Shown piece by piece: positions 1 to 8,809 of a stretch of 64,000 bases of DNA. Source of the stretch: Hypericibacter terrae. GTDB lineage: Bacteria; Pseudomonadota; Alphaproteobacteria; Dongiales; Dongiaceae. The notes beneath the pieces are model-generated. The model was not told where the DNA came from. It ran no database searches and saw only the letters and a list, made by a program, of their open reading frames with translations. The stretch covers positions 1,550,001 through 1,614,000 of the forward strand of contig NZ_CP042906.1 in NCBI RefSeq assembly GCF_008728855.1, written 5' to 3'. The translations under genes were made by a program, and so were the position numbers. Numbering within the stretch: the first letter of the stretch is position 1; each line of letters starts with the position of its first letter.

Positions 1-204
1 TCCAAACGGGAACAGCTCGCCGAGTTAGGGCGGGCCGTTTCTGTATTTGGCGTTTAGCCGAGGTCTGGCGCTTCTGTGTGAGACAGTGGCTCAGCGGCGA
101 AGTCGGAGTCCGGTTGAAGGGGCACGACGGGGCAGAAATCCACAGTCCTGCCGAACGAGGCCGAGGGGCTGGCTGTGGCCATCAGCATCGTCCTGTGTGA
201 TCGC

Positions 205-876
205 TTAGTAGACGTCCCTCAATTGGACGTCTGCGCGAGTAGCAAGGTCAAACATCATGCCGAGCCGCGCGCCGGCGAAGTACATGTTTCTGAAGAAGCT
301 TTTTGCCTTTGCTGTTCGCCAGAATCCAAAACCAAACACTCCCCGAACAACAAGTTTGGTATCCCGCTCAAAATGCCACTCGAAAATACGCAGTGGTAGG
401 TCGTTAGCGTCTTTCGAATACTGCCTCATCAATTCGTTGGCGACGAGAGAAGAAGGGAACCACTCCGCTAGCAATGCCGCTACGTCTACCCTTCCAGTTT
501 CGGAACGAGTTGGAAATGTTCGAAGCAAGAAATGGCTGATGAGGCCAAGATAGAAGTGCTGTCGGATGAGTTTGTTTGACGCCGTCTGAGTGGCTCCTGG
601 AAGCATCTTCAAGGATGATGCACGCAGAAACCGACGAGGAAACGACAAAGCGGCGCCAAGGCCCGGGTGGCCCAAACGACCGCCATCCGCAGAGCCTGTG
701 ACTATGTCAAAAAAGCCCTCTAGCGGCGTATCTAGGCCTGTTAAAGCCTCCGCCGCTTGGCGTTTCAAAGTTTCATACTCATCCGAACTAAAGTAGACGC
801 CCGGGCTACTCAAAGCTGAAATCGCCTCACGAAAGAGGGTTTCTGCCTGAAGATAACTGATAGACATGTCGCCCAT
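205..876 (-). CDS. Hypothetical protein, last gene of a small accessory operon
   Basis: Unrecognised protein of about 223 residues with no signal peptide or clear membrane segment. The frame stays open upstream to 915. The ATG at 876 is preferred because it lies 4 bases after the stop of the upstream gene, with AGGTGA just ahead as a ribosome binding site. The middle is rich in hydrophobic and aromatic residues, and a basic F/G-rich stretch (GFGFWRTAKAK) lies near the C-terminus. Codon choice is much less GC-biased than in the rest of the window, which suggests horizontal acquisition. It is probably co-transcribed with the two open frames upstream. No function is proposed. Confidence 0.6.
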   Translation of the reverse strand: MGDMSISYLQAETLFREAISALSSPGVYFSSDEYETLKRQAAEALTGLDTPLEGFFDIVTGSADGGRLGHPGLGAALSFPRRFLRASSLKMLPGATQTASNKLIRQHFYLGLISHFLLRTFPTRSETGRVDVAALLAEWFPSSLVANELMRQYSKDANDLPLRIFEWHFERDTKLVVRGVFGFGFWRTAKAKSFFRNMYFAGARLGMMFDLATRADVQLRDVY

Positions 877-880
877 GTCG

Positions 881-1288
881 TCACCTAATGACACCCTTGG
901 AAAAAGAACGCACACCAGCTAGGACTCTCCTCAACCACAGTTTGCATCCGCCTTTGGTAACCTCCCACTCCCGCTTCAATAGCTTTCGGCCTCTGGTCAC
1001 TGCGTCTTGTTCAAGCGTACGCCAATGCCGTGTAAAATCCCCCGACGAGGATCTTCCACTTTCAATGGAAACGGACTCTCTCGTATCGGCGGTGCTTTGA
1101 TTTACTAATTCGGAGAGTGCAGAAAGAAATTCGTCATCTTCTTTCTTGTTTTCATTATCGAGTGGGTTAAGGCGCAGTTGAATACGGCACAAGAGCTTGC
1201 GTGCTCTATTCGATAACTCTTTTGCTTCGGAATTTAACTTAACGACCTTATCAGAGTCATCTTGCTCCGAACTATAGTTCGCGGTCAT
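881..1288 (-). CDS. Downstream half of a probably interrupted membrane-anchored protein
   Basis: Open frame of 135 residues in exactly the same frame as the 63-residue frame ending at 1298. Only the TGA (1300-1298) and three sense codons separate them. The content (a charged helix, then RIQLRLNP, then EDDEFL, then LKREWEVTK near the C-terminus) looks like the natural continuation of the upstream part. From memory, a family of roughly 200-residue bacterial proteins shows the same order from N-terminal membrane helix to LKREWEVTK. The ATG at 1288 has no convincing ribosome binding site. Either this is a nonsense-interrupted gene, or the second half is made by re-initiation or readthrough. Confidence 0.55.
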   Translation of the reverse strand: MTANYSSEQDDSDKVVKLNSEAKELSNRARKLLCRIQLRLNPLDNENKKEDDEFLSALSELVNQSTADTRESVSIESGRSSSGDFTRHWRTLEQDAVTRGRKLLKREWEVTKGGCKLWLRRVLAGVRSFSKGVIR

Positions 1289-1297
1289 GATCTGGAC

Positions 1298-1489
1298 TCA
1301 TTTATTCATCCACAAGTCCGCGGCAGCGACGTAATCAGCAATGTCATCTCGGAGCGAGTTTATCCAAGCCTGTCGAAACTCAGATATCTTGGTGCGGCGC
1401 GTCATGTAGACAGTAAAAAATGTGCCGAATAGCACGATTAGCGCTGCGATGACGTACGGACTAATTGGTGTTTCCGAGCAAGGTTGCAT
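1298..1489 (-). CDS. Upstream half of a membrane-anchored protein, ended by in-frame TGA
   Basis: Sixty-three residues. Residues about 11-30 form one membrane helix (YVIAALIVLFGTFFTVYM), followed by a positively charged TRRTK and then ISEFRQAWINSLRDDIADY. The start is well supported by a GGGGGAGG ribosome binding site directly upstream. The frame ends at TGA 1300-1298 and continues open in the same frame to 881. Full-length family members, as remembered, do not stop here, so this is probably the anchor of a broken or recoded 202-residue protein. No function is known to me. Confidence 0.55.
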   Translation of the reverse strand: MQPCSETPISPYVIAALIVLFGTFFTVYMTRRTKISEFRQAWINSLRDDIADYVAAADLWMNK

Positions 1490-1669
1490 ATCCTCCCCCG
1501 AGTTCCATCACAAGATGCACAACTAGAGAAGGCACCCCTTTTTCTTCTAAGAAGGCATAAGCAGGGCTCAGATCAAGTGCGATTCTTGATGGTTATCGCG
1601 ACGGGGTTTTTTACTGGCCGAATGAGTGGGCCTGGTTTTGTCGAGGAGCTTTATCTTCAAATGGATACG

Positions 1670-1700
1670 AAAAAGGCGGGACCCTTGAGCGGGCCCCGCC
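1670..1700 (-). terminator. Rho-independent terminator for the 49-residue gene
   Basis: On the minus strand a ten-pair GC stem (GGCGGGGCCC / GGGTCCCGCC, one G-T wobble) with a six-base loop is followed by TTTTT. It lies about 30 bases after the stop of the small gene that starts at 1879, so it closes that transcript. Confidence 0.8.
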
Positions 1701-1729
1701 TAAGTTCTGGAGGCTCTTCATTTCGCCTC

Positions 1730-1879
1730 CTACTTTTTCTTGGTGCCGCGATCTGGCGCTTGAGTGAGCACCGATCCGGCCAACGTCTTAATCTGCTTAT
1801 TGGTCACTGAACTCGGACTCTTAAGCGCCTGAGAGGCCAGCGAAGCGACCGATTTTGACGTTTTCTCGTTTTTTGCCAT
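1730..1879 (-). CDS. Conserved small basic protein (49 aa), function unknown
   Basis: The protein begins MAKNEKTSKSVASLASQALK and ends with a lysine tail (GTKKK). AAGGAGGT, a near-perfect anti-Shine-Dalgarno match, lies 5-6 bases before the ATG, and a strong terminator follows 30 bases after the TAG, so this is a complete single-gene transcription unit. From memory, small basic proteins with the KTSKSVA..AS signature occur widely in proteobacteria with no known role. The high Lys/Ser/Thr/Ala content and lack of a hydrophobic core suggest a nucleic-acid-binding or stress-related small protein, but that is inference. It is easily missed by gene callers because of its size. Confidence 0.75.
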   Translation of the reverse strand: MAKNEKTSKSVASLASQALKSPSSVTNKQIKTLAGSVLTQAPDRGTKKK

Positions 1880-2071
1880 CCTTACCACCTCCTTTCCGAT
1901 CGTCGATTAGCTAGAAAGCCACGATCTGGTCCTTTTACCCATGATCATTCTCCCCTGTTGTCGCCTACCTGGCGCGTTCATATTCCCGGATTGATACAGC
2001 TCTTTCCGTTACTCCGAGCGCTCCTGTCTGCGCTCTCGAATTGGTGGCGGCCCTGTCTTTCGTCGGGGTCG

Positions 2072-2108
2072 AAAATTCCGGGCGCGTGCCGCCGTCGCGC
2101 GCCCGGAA
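2072..2108 (-). terminator. Rho-independent terminator of nrdJ
   Basis: A perfect 11-pair stem (TTCCGGGCGCG / CGCGCCCGGAA, loop of 11) is followed on the minus strand by TTTTCG. It lies about 70 bases beyond the nrdJ stop codon. Confidence 0.85.
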
Positions 2109-2178
2109 GTTGACAGGGAGACTCAGATCAACGTCACCTCTTGGTCAGGCACGTCTTTGAGCCCTTGCCGGCGGCCGC

Positions 2179-5100
2179 TCACGAGCAGCCGCTGGTCGAT
2201 CCGCAGGTGGTGCACTTCATGCAAGTCCCGTTGCGGACCAGTGTGAAATTGCCGCATTCACCGCAGGCGTCCCCCTCATAGCCCTTGAGCTTCGCCTCGC
2301 GAATCCTCTCGAGCTTCGTATCGACGGCCTGCATGACGGCGACCCCGACGGCAACCGCTTCGGCGGTGCCATTGCCGGCGAGCCCTTCCACGGCGGCCAG
2401 GGCCGTCGTGCCATTCCCCATTTGTGCCGAGACGGAAGCATGGCCGTTACCGATGCTGGCCGTCATCACCGTGTCGTCGCCATTGACGACACGCTGGCCG
2501 CTGTTCTTGAACACGACCAGGTTGGTCGAGCGGACGAAACCGGCGCTGACCAGCCGCTTGGCTTCCATCGCGATCGCCGGCTTGGCGCTGGACGGCATGT
2601 TGCCGTCGCCCGTGCCGTTGCCCACGCTGTCAGGCAGGAGATCGGCGGGCTGCGCATGGGCGAGATCGGTGCGCCCCAGATAGGAGATGGCGAGCTCGCG
2701 GAACACGTAATCGAGGATCGATGTCGCCATCTTGATGGCATCGTTGCCCTCGACGATGCCGTTGGGCTCGAAGCGGGTGAAGGTGAAGGCCTCCACGAAC
2801 TCCTCGAGCGGCACGCCATATTGCAGGCCGATCGAGATCGCGATCGCGAAATTGTTCATCAGGCTGCGGAAGGCGGCGCCCTCCTTGTGCATGTCGATGA
2901 AGATCTCGCCGACCATCCCGTCTTCATACTCGCCGGTATGGAGATAGACCTTGTGCCCGCCGACGATGGCCTTCTGGGTGTAGGACTTGCGGCGGTTGGG
3001 CAGGCGCTTGCGCTCATGCTTGGCCACCCGCTCGACGATCCGCTCCACGATGCGCTCGGCGATGATGGGTGCCCGCTGGGCGGCCGTCTGCTCCAGCACC
3101 TCTTCCATCTCTTCTTCGTCATCGAAGATCTGCGACTGCAGCGGCTGCGACAGCTTGGAGCCGTCGCGATAGAGCGCGTTCGCCTTGATGCCGAGGCGCC
3201 AGGACAGCATGTAGGCGTCCTTGCAATCCTCGACCGTGGCGGCGTTCGGCATGTTGATGGTCTTGGAGATGGCGCCCGAGATGAAGGACTGCGCCGCCGC
3301 CATCATGGTGATGTGGCTCTCGACCGAGAGGAAGCGCTTGCCGATGCGACCGCAGGGGTTGGCGCAATCGAAGATCGGCAGATGCTCCGCCTTCAGGCGC
3401 GGCGCGCCTTCGAGCGTCATGGCGCCGCAGCAATAGGTGTTGGCCTGCTCGATCTGTTGCTTGGTGAAGCCGAGTTCCGCCAGCATGTCGAAGCCGACTT
3501 CGTTGAGCTGCTCGGTCGTGAAGCTCAGGCCCGCGACGCAGAACTCCTCGCCCAGCACCCATTTGTTGAAGGCGAAGCGGATGTCGAAGGCGGTCGCCAG
3601 CGCTGCCTCGAGCGACTGGAGCGCGCCGGCGGTGAAGCCCTTGGCCCGCAGCGCCGCATGATTGACGCCCGGCGCCTGTTCCAGCGTGCCGTGGCCGACG
3701 GCGTAGCGGATGATGTCCTCGATCTTGGCTTCGTCATAACCCAGCGCCTTGAGGGCCTGGGGCACCATCCGGTTGATGATCTTGAAATAGCCGCCGCCGG
3801 CGAGCTTCTTGAACTTCACCAACGCGAAGTCGGGCTCGATGCCGGTAGTGTCGCAATCCATCACCAGGCCGATCGTGCCGGTGGGCGCAATCACGGTCGA
3901 TTGCGCGTTGCGATAGCCATGCGCCTCGCCCAGCGTCAGCGCCAGGTCCCAGGCCTTGCGGGCATGCTCGCCCAGCGCCTTGTCGACGATGTTGGCATGG
4001 TCGAGCGGCACCGGCAGGACCGTCAGCCCCTCATAGCCCTTGGTCTCGCCATGGGCGGCGCGGCGATGATTGCGGATGACGCGCAGCATCGCCTCGCGGT
4101 TCTTGTCGTAGCCCGGGAAGGTGCCGAGCTCGCCCGCCATCTCGGCCGAGGTCGCATAGGCGACGCCGGTCATGATCGCGGTCAAGGCGCCGCAGAGCGC
4201 ACGGCCCTTGTCGCTGTCATAGGGCAGGCCCATCGCCATCAGGAGGCCGCCGATATTGGCGTAGCCCAGGCCCAGCGTGCGGAACTCGTAGGAAAGCTGG
4301 GCGATCTCGCGCGAGGGGAACTGCGCCATCAGCACCGAGATCTCGAGCGTCACCGTCCAGAGGCGGGTCGCATGCTCGTAGGCCTCGATGTCAAAGCTGC
4401 CATCCTCCTTGCGGAAGGTCATCAGGTTCAACGACGCCAGATTGCAGGCGGTGTCGTCGAGGAACATATATTCCGAGCAGGGATTGGACGCGTTGATCCG
4501 CCCGCTCTCCGGGCAGGTATGCCACTCGTTGATGGTGGTGTCGTACTGGACGCCGGGATCGGCGCTGGCCCAGGCGGCATGGGCGATCTTCTCCCACAGC
4601 TCGCGCGCCTTCATGGTCTTGGAGACCTTGCCGTCGGTGCGCCGGATCAGCTTCCAGTCGCCATCGGCCTTGACCGCCTCGACGAAGCTGTTGGTGACGC
4701 GCACCGAGTTGTTGGAATTCTGGCCGGACACGGTCAGATAGGCGTCCGAATCCCAGTCGGTGTCGTAGGTGCGGAACTCGATCGACTTGTAGCCCTGCTG
4801 GGCGAACTGGATCACGCGCTGGATGTAGTTCTCCGGCAGCATGACCTTGCGCGCGGCCTTGATCGCGGCCTTCAGCGCCTTGTTCTGCTTGGGATCGAAG
4901 CGTCCCTCGGTCTTGTCGGCGTGGCAGGCGGCGATGATCGCGTTCAGATGGGGGCCGGCGAGGCGCGAGCCCGCCACCAGGGCCGCGACCTTCTGCTCCT
5001 CGACCACCTTCCAGTCGATATATTCCTCGATGTCCGGGTGATCGAGATCGACCGTGACCATCTTGGCGGCGCGGCGCGTGGTGCCGCCCGACTTGATGGC

Positions 5101-5898
5101 GCCGGCGGCGCGGTCGCCGATCTTGAGGAAGCTCATCAGGCCCGACGACTTGCCGCCGCCCGAGAGCTTCTCGCCCGAGCCGCGCAGCATCGAAAAATTC
5201 GAGCCGGTGCCCGAGCCATATTTGAACAGGCGCGCCTCGCGCACCCACAGATCCATGATGCCGCCCTCGTTCACGAGGTCGTCGGACACCGACTGGATGA
5301 AGCAGGCATGGGGCTGGGGATGCTCATAGGCCGAGGCCGAGGCGACCAGCTTGCCGGACTGGAAGTCGACGTAGTAGTGGCCCTGCGAGGGGCCGTCGAT
5401 GCCATAGGCCCAGTGCAGGCCCGTATTGAACCATTGCGGGCTGTTGGGGGCGCCCATCTGGCGCGCCAGCATGAAGCGCATCTCGTCGTAATAGGCCTGG
5501 GCGTCCTCTTCGCCGTCGAAATAGCCGCCCTTCCAGCCCCAATAGGCCCAGGTGCCGGCCAGGCGGTCGAAGACCTGCGTGGCCGAGGTCTCGCCGACCA
5601 CGCGCTGCGCCGGCTCGAGCTCGGCGAGGGCGGATTCGTCCGGCACATGGCGCCAGAGGAAGGAGGGGACCGTGTTCTCCTCGACCGACTTCAGCCGGGC
5701 CGGAACGCCCGCCTTGCGGAAGTACTTCTGAGCCAGCACGTCGCAGGCGACCTGGGACCAGTCGGCCGGCACATCGATGTCGCGCAGCTGGAACACCAGC
5801 GAGCCATCCGGATTGCGGATCTCGCTTGTGGTCTTGCGGAACTCGATGTCGGCATAAGGAGAATCCCCGGCACGCGTGAAGCGACGGTCGATACGCAT
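2179..5898 (-). CDS. nrdJ: Adenosylcobalamin-dependent (class II) ribonucleotide reductase
   Basis: Reduces ribonucleotides to deoxyribonucleotides using an adenosylcobalamin-generated thiyl radical. The 1239 residues match the long alphaproteobacterial NrdJ type. Visible motifs are NSPQWFNTG near residue 150, [10 protein letters not shown] with the first redox cysteine near 200, GSGTGSNFS, the active-site NPCSE about 480 residues in, and [11 protein letters not shown]. The C-terminal tail has CGECG followed by CMKCTTCGS, a zinc-ribbon-like shuttle with redox cysteines. No intein is present. The gene is a single transcription unit with its own terminator and a NrdR-type box about 190 bases upstream. 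Being oxygen-independent, the enzyme may be the main dNTP source; no class I genes lie in the window. Confidence 0.97.
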   Translation of the reverse strand: MRIDRRFTRAGDSPYADIEFRKTTSEIRNPDGSLVFQLRDIDVPADWSQVACDVLAQKYFRKAGVPARLKSVEENTVPSFLWRHVPDESALAELEPAQRVVGETSATQVFDRLAGTWAYWGWKGGYFDGEEDAQAYYDEMRFMLARQMGAPNSPQWFNTGLHWAYGIDGPSQGHYYVDFQSGKLVASASAYEHPQPHACFIQSVSDDLVNEGGIMDLWVREARLFKYGSGTGSNFSMLRGSGEKLSGGGKSSGLMSFLKIGDRAAGAIKSGGTTRRAAKMVTVDLDHPDIEEYIDWKVVEEQKVAALVAGSRLAGPHLNAIIAACHADKTEGRFDPKQNKALKAAIKAARKVMLPENYIQRVIQFAQQGYKSIEFRTYDTDWDSDAYLTVSGQNSNNSVRVTNSFVEAVKADGDWKLIRRTDGKVSKTMKARELWEKIAHAAWASADPGVQYDTTINEWHTCPESGRINASNPCSEYMFLDDTACNLASLNLMTFRKEDGSFDIEAYEHATRLWTVTLEISVLMAQFPSREIAQLSYEFRTLGLGYANIGGLLMAMGLPYDSDKGRALCGALTAIMTGVAYATSAEMAGELGTFPGYDKNREAMLRVIRNHRRAAHGETKGYEGLTVLPVPLDHANIVDKALGEHARKAWDLALTLGEAHGYRNAQSTVIAPTGTIGLVMDCDTTGIEPDFALVKFKKLAGGGYFKIINRMVPQALKALGYDEAKIEDIIRYAVGHGTLEQAPGVNHAALRAKGFTAGALQSLEAALATAFDIRFAFNKWVLGEEFCVAGLSFTTEQLNEVGFDMLAELGFTKQQIEQANTYCCGAMTLEGAPRLKAEHLPIFDCANPCGRIGKRFLSVESHITMMAAAQSFISGAISKTINMPNAATVEDCKDAYMLSWRLGIKANALYRDGSKLSQPLQSQIFDDEEEMEEVLEQTAAQRAPIIAERIVERIVERVAKHERKRLPNRRKSYTQKAIVGGHKVYLHTGEYEDGMVGEIFIDMHKEGAAFRSLMNNFAIAISIGLQYGVPLEEFVEAFTFTRFEPNGIVEGNDAIKMATSILDYVFRELAISYLGRTDLAHAQPADLLPDSVGNGTGDGNMPSSAKPAIAMEAKRLVSAGFVRSTNLVVFKNSGQRVVNGDDTVMTASIGNGHASVSAQMGNGTTALAAVEGLAGNGTAEAVAVGVAVMQAVDTKLERIREAKLKGYEGDACGECGNFTLVRNGTCMKCTTCGSTSGCS

Positions 5899-6276
5899 TT
5901 AATAACCCCCATGGAGGCCGAAATTCGCAGAATCCTCTCCCCTCCTGAGCTTTCGCCCGAAAGACGCTCTGTAGGGATTTGATCCGCCGCCAGATATTGG
6001 GGCCCAACCGCACTGGCGTCCCAACATATTGATCGCGGAGTCATGAGTTTGCAACCACATTCTGTGGCCGGTTTTTCGACAAAACACTAAATGTAGTGCA
6101 TCGCAATAGGCCTAGTGGGTGCCGTATGGCGGTTTTCCGCGCCTTATGGTTAAGGAATGATGAACTCATGCTGCACTGCAGCAATGGCCATCATCGGGCA
6201 CTCCGGGTCGTGCCTCCGCGAAGCCTCGATCGTCGGCGTTGCGGACTCGACCGGGGCGCGTTTTCGCCCGTCATTT
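5899..6276. other. Intergenic region upstream of nrdJ
   Basis: This gap of 378 bases separates the nrdJ start from the 3' end of the FAD oxidoreductase gene. It holds the NrdR-type box described separately and, 30 bases from it, a 13-base palindrome CCACA-TTC-TGTGG (6055-6067). I looked for a cobalamin riboswitch B12-box here and did not see one. No convincing terminator for the oxidoreductase operon was seen. Confidence 0.5.
6084..6099. promoter_or_regulatory. Putative NrdR box
   Basis: ACACTAAATGTAGTGC has perfect CACTA/TAGTG arms and fits the known NrdR operator pattern (roughly acaCwAtATwTwGtgt). NrdR normally binds two boxes separated by whole helical turns. Candidate partners are a degenerate site at 6103-6118 (GCAATAGGCCTAGTGG) and the palindrome at 6055-6067, whose centre lies about 30 bases away. 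The location upstream of nrdJ fits repression by NrdR, the nucleotide-sensing regulator of ribonucleotide reductase genes. Confidence 0.6.
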
Positions 6277-7575
6277 TCAGTGGGCGAGCCGGTCCTTGAG
6301 GTCGAACCAGGCCATGGCGAGGGGCACGAACCAGGCCTCGCCGCGGTGGTAGAAGCGAGTCGGGAAGGGCAGGTCGTCGAAGGCCGTCGCGGCGTCGGCT
6401 GCGCCCAGGATCCGGCGGGCCAGTTTGAGGCCGAGCCAGCTCCCCATCGGGATGCCCATATAGTTATAGCCCAGCGCGTAATGCACCCGGTCCTTCCGGC
6501 CGATATGCGGCAGGACATCGAAGCTGGCGGCGCAGCGCCCGGTCCAGGCATGGCTGATCCGGGTCCCGGCCAGATCGGGAAAGAGCCGAACCAGCCGGCG
6601 GTGCAGGACCGCCGCCTTGGCCTTGAGATCGCGCGCGGGCCCGCCGGTGCGCCCGCCGAATAGCAGGCGCGAGCGGTCGGGCGAGAGCCGCAGGAAATCG
6701 ATGTTCATCCGGTAGTCCTCGACGATGCGAGGGTTGGGCAGGATCCGGGCCAGGCGCTCGGGCGCCAGCGGCTCGGTCGCAATCATGAAGCCGTGGAACG
6801 GCACCACCCGCCGCCGCAGTGCCGGGGTGAGGGCGCCGGTATAGCCGTTGGTGGCGATGACGACGTCGCGCGCCGCGATGCCGCCCCGCGTCGTCTGCAG
6901 GGTCACCTTGTCGGGCCAGAAATCGAGTGAGGTCACGACGGTCAGATCATGGATTGCGACGCCCGCCGCCCGCGCGCTCGCCAGCAAGCCCTGGTGATAG
7001 AGCGCCGGGTGGATCGCGCCGCGATCGGGCCCGTAGCTGCCACCCTGATAGAGGTCGGTGCCGAGATGGAGATGCTGGCGCGATTTCGGCACCATCTCGA
7101 ATTCCTCGCCCAGATGGCGGCGCTGGATCTCGAGCTTCCGCCCGAAGGAATCGTACTGGCGCTGCGAGAAGACCGGAATGAAGCGGCCGCAGCGCTCGAG
7201 CTGGCAGTCGATCTTCTCCTCCGCGACCACGCGATAGACCTGGTCGTAGGCGGCCCAGACCTCGCCATAGAGCGTCTTGGCCCGGTCGAGCCCGACGCTG
7301 TCGATCAGGTCGGCGAAATCGGGCACCAGCGCGCGGCCGACGAAGCCGGCATTGCGCGAGCTTGCGCCCGCCCCGGTGGCTTCGGCTTCGAGCACCACCA
7401 CATGGCGTCCGGCGCGCGCCAGATTGAGGGCGGCGGTCAGGCCGGTATAGCCCGAGCCGACGACCGCCACGTCGCATTTCACCGGCAGGGGTTTCGGGCC
7501 GGGTTGTGGCCGGGGCGCGGCCTCCCACCAATAGGGTTCGGCCTTGAAGTCGGGCGCGAAGATGTCGGGGTTCAT
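6277..7575 (-). CDS. FAD-dependent amine/amino-acid oxidoreductase (DAO family, PuuB-like)
   Basis: A 432-residue protein starting MNPDIFAPDF; the open frame runs further upstream but this ATG overlaps the acyltransferase stop as ATGA, a sign of translational coupling. A dinucleotide-binding fold with VVGSGYTGLTAA sits near residue 38, followed by the second FAD contact ASSRNAGF. The C-terminal region has GRTGGPARD and HAWTGRCAAS, typical of the glycine/D-amino-acid oxidase family and of gamma-glutamylputrescine oxidase. It probably oxidises a secondary or primary amine to an imine, releasing hydrogen peroxide and ammonia. As the last gene of the ABC importer/M20 hydrolase operon it likely acts on the imported or hydrolysed compound. 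The substrate is inferred only. Confidence 0.85.
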   Translation of the reverse strand: MNPDIFAPDFKAEPYWWEAAPRPQPGPKPLPVKCDVAVVGSGYTGLTAALNLARAGRHVVVLEAEATGAGASSRNAGFVGRALVPDFADLIDSVGLDRAKTLYGEVWAAYDQVYRVVAEEKIDCQLERCGRFIPVFSQRQYDSFGRKLEIQRRHLGEEFEMVPKSRQHLHLGTDLYQGGSYGPDRGAIHPALYHQGLLASARAAGVAIHDLTVVTSLDFWPDKVTLQTTRGGIAARDVVIATNGYTGALTPALRRRVVPFHGFMIATEPLAPERLARILPNPRIVEDYRMNIDFLRLSPDRSRLLFGGRTGGPARDLKAKAAVLHRRLVRLFPDLAGTRISHAWTGRCAASFDVLPHIGRKDRVHYALGYNYMGIPMGSWLGLKLARRILGAADAATAFDDLPFPTRFYHRGEAWFVPLAMAWFDLKDRLAH

Positions 7576-8792
7576 GCTTGGAGCACCTTGCGAAAACCCG
7601 GCAAGCGGCGCAGGCGATCGCTCAGCAGCAGCGACAGCAGCAGCGCAATGGCACCCGCCAGCAGCCATTTCACGAAGCCGGGCAGATCGAGCTCGCGCAG
7701 CCCGTACTGCAGCGCGACCAGGATTGGCAGATGGAGCAGATAGACGGCGTAATTGTTGGCGATGAGGCACTCACGCCCGCGTGGGGGGCGGGGCCGTCGT
7801 CGATCGCGCAGCGTCACGATCAGGCCCAAAGCCAGCAACCCCAGAATAAACGTTTCGCCGATGGCGTAAAGCCAGGCATGGAGCGTGGCCCCGCCGGCGA
7901 TGAAGACCGGGATGCCGGCCAGCTCGGCGATGACGACGACCAGGAAGGCAGCGACGCCGGCCGCGAGAACGGGCCTGCCCAGGCGCGAGGGCAGGGCTTC
8001 GACCCAGCCGCGGCGTGCCGCCATGGCGCCGAGCAGGAAGCAGAACGCCTCGCGCGGCATGTCGGCCAGATGTACCTGCCAGACGCCGATGATCGCCCGC
8101 CAATGATAGAGCGGGTAATGCATGCGCATCAGGAAATCGAGATGGCCGATGCCGACCACGACGATCGCGACATTGAGCAAATCGGGCAGCGGCCGCGGGC
8201 CTGACGCCGAGGGAGGTTCCGTCGTCCCCTTGCGCCGCCTCCGGCGCTGCCACAAGGCGTCTCCCGCGACATAGACGGCGCCGTAGATCAGGAGCGACTC
8301 CAGGAACCAGAGATGCCCCAGCTGGTAGTCCGGCCAGCTCGGCCCCGTCCAGCCCGCGGGATGGTGTCCGCCGATGCCGAAATAGATGCGCCAGAGATAG
8401 CTGCCGATATCGATCGGTGCGAGCCCGCGGAAATTGACGTAGTAGGCGTACATCAGGATCGGGAAGACCAGCAGCAGCCCGATCGGCAGCGGAATCCCCA
8501 GCCGGATCAGCCGTTGCTTGAGATAGAGGCGTGGGCCGTGGCGCTCGAGCGCTCCCGGCAGCAGATAGCCGGCAGCGAGGAAGAACAACCCCAGCGCCAG
8601 CGGGCGCAGGAGCGAGAAGAAGGGCTGCAGCCACTCGGCGCGGCTCGCGTCGCTCACATACCACCAATTGCCGCCGCTATAGGCGAGGCTGGCATGGAAG
8701 AAAACGATCAGCAGCCCCGCCAGTACACGCAAGTCGTCGAGCCAGCACAACCGGCCGCCGCCGACCGCGGCCGGTACCGAAGATTGCTGCAT
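7572..8792 (-). CDS. Acyltransferase family 3 integral membrane protein (OafA-like)
   Basis: About 406 residues with roughly ten membrane helices. The N-terminus has the family hallmark WLDDLRVLAGLLIVFFH, in which R and the later H are the conserved acyl-transfer residues, and GLFFLAAGYLL follows. The frame extends to 8921, but the ATG at 8792 lies 18 bases after the stop of the upstream hydrolase and places the hallmark near the N-terminus as in the family. Known members O-acylate sugars, lipids or secondary metabolites from cytoplasmic acyl donors. Its place between an amidohydrolase and an amine oxidase in one operon is odd and no partner is obvious. Confidence 0.85.
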   Translation of the reverse strand: MQQSSVPAAVGGGRLCWLDDLRVLAGLLIVFFHASLAYSGGNWWYVSDASRAEWLQPFFSLLRPLALGLFFLAAGYLLPGALERHGPRLYLKQRLIRLGIPLPIGLLLVFPILMYAYYVNFRGLAPIDIGSYLWRIYFGIGGHHPAGWTGPSWPDYQLGHLWFLESLLIYGAVYVAGDALWQRRRRRKGTTEPPSASGPRPLPDLLNVAIVVVGIGHLDFLMRMHYPLYHWRAIIGVWQVHLADMPREAFCFLLGAMAARRGWVEALPSRLGRPVLAAGVAAFLVVVIAELAGIPVFIAGGATLHAWLYAIGETFILGLLALGLIVTLRDRRRPRPPRGRECLIANNYAVYLLHLPILVALQYGLRELDLPGFVKWLLAGAIALLLSLLLSDRLRRLPGFRKVLQA

Positions 8793-8809
8793 GTCGGATG
8801 AATCCGTCT

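Noticed and set aside
54-188. Minus-strand 44-codon frame (MLMATASPSASFGRTVDF...) at the left edge
   Set aside because: It has a weak AGGA before the ATG and could be a fragment of something, but no family is recognised and it is too short to support.
1484-1810. 108-codon plus-strand frame
   Set aside because: Covers a terminator and the antisense of the 49-residue gene; composition and context do not support it.
2422-5982. 1186-codon plus-strand open frame opposite nrdJ
   Set aside because: High-GC antisense shadow: the translation is low-complexity (Asp/Arg/His-rich), and nrdJ on the other strand is unmistakable.
5899-6276. Cobalamin riboswitch upstream of the B12-dependent reductase
   Set aside because: No B12-box-like segment or matching fold seen; a NrdR-type box is present instead.
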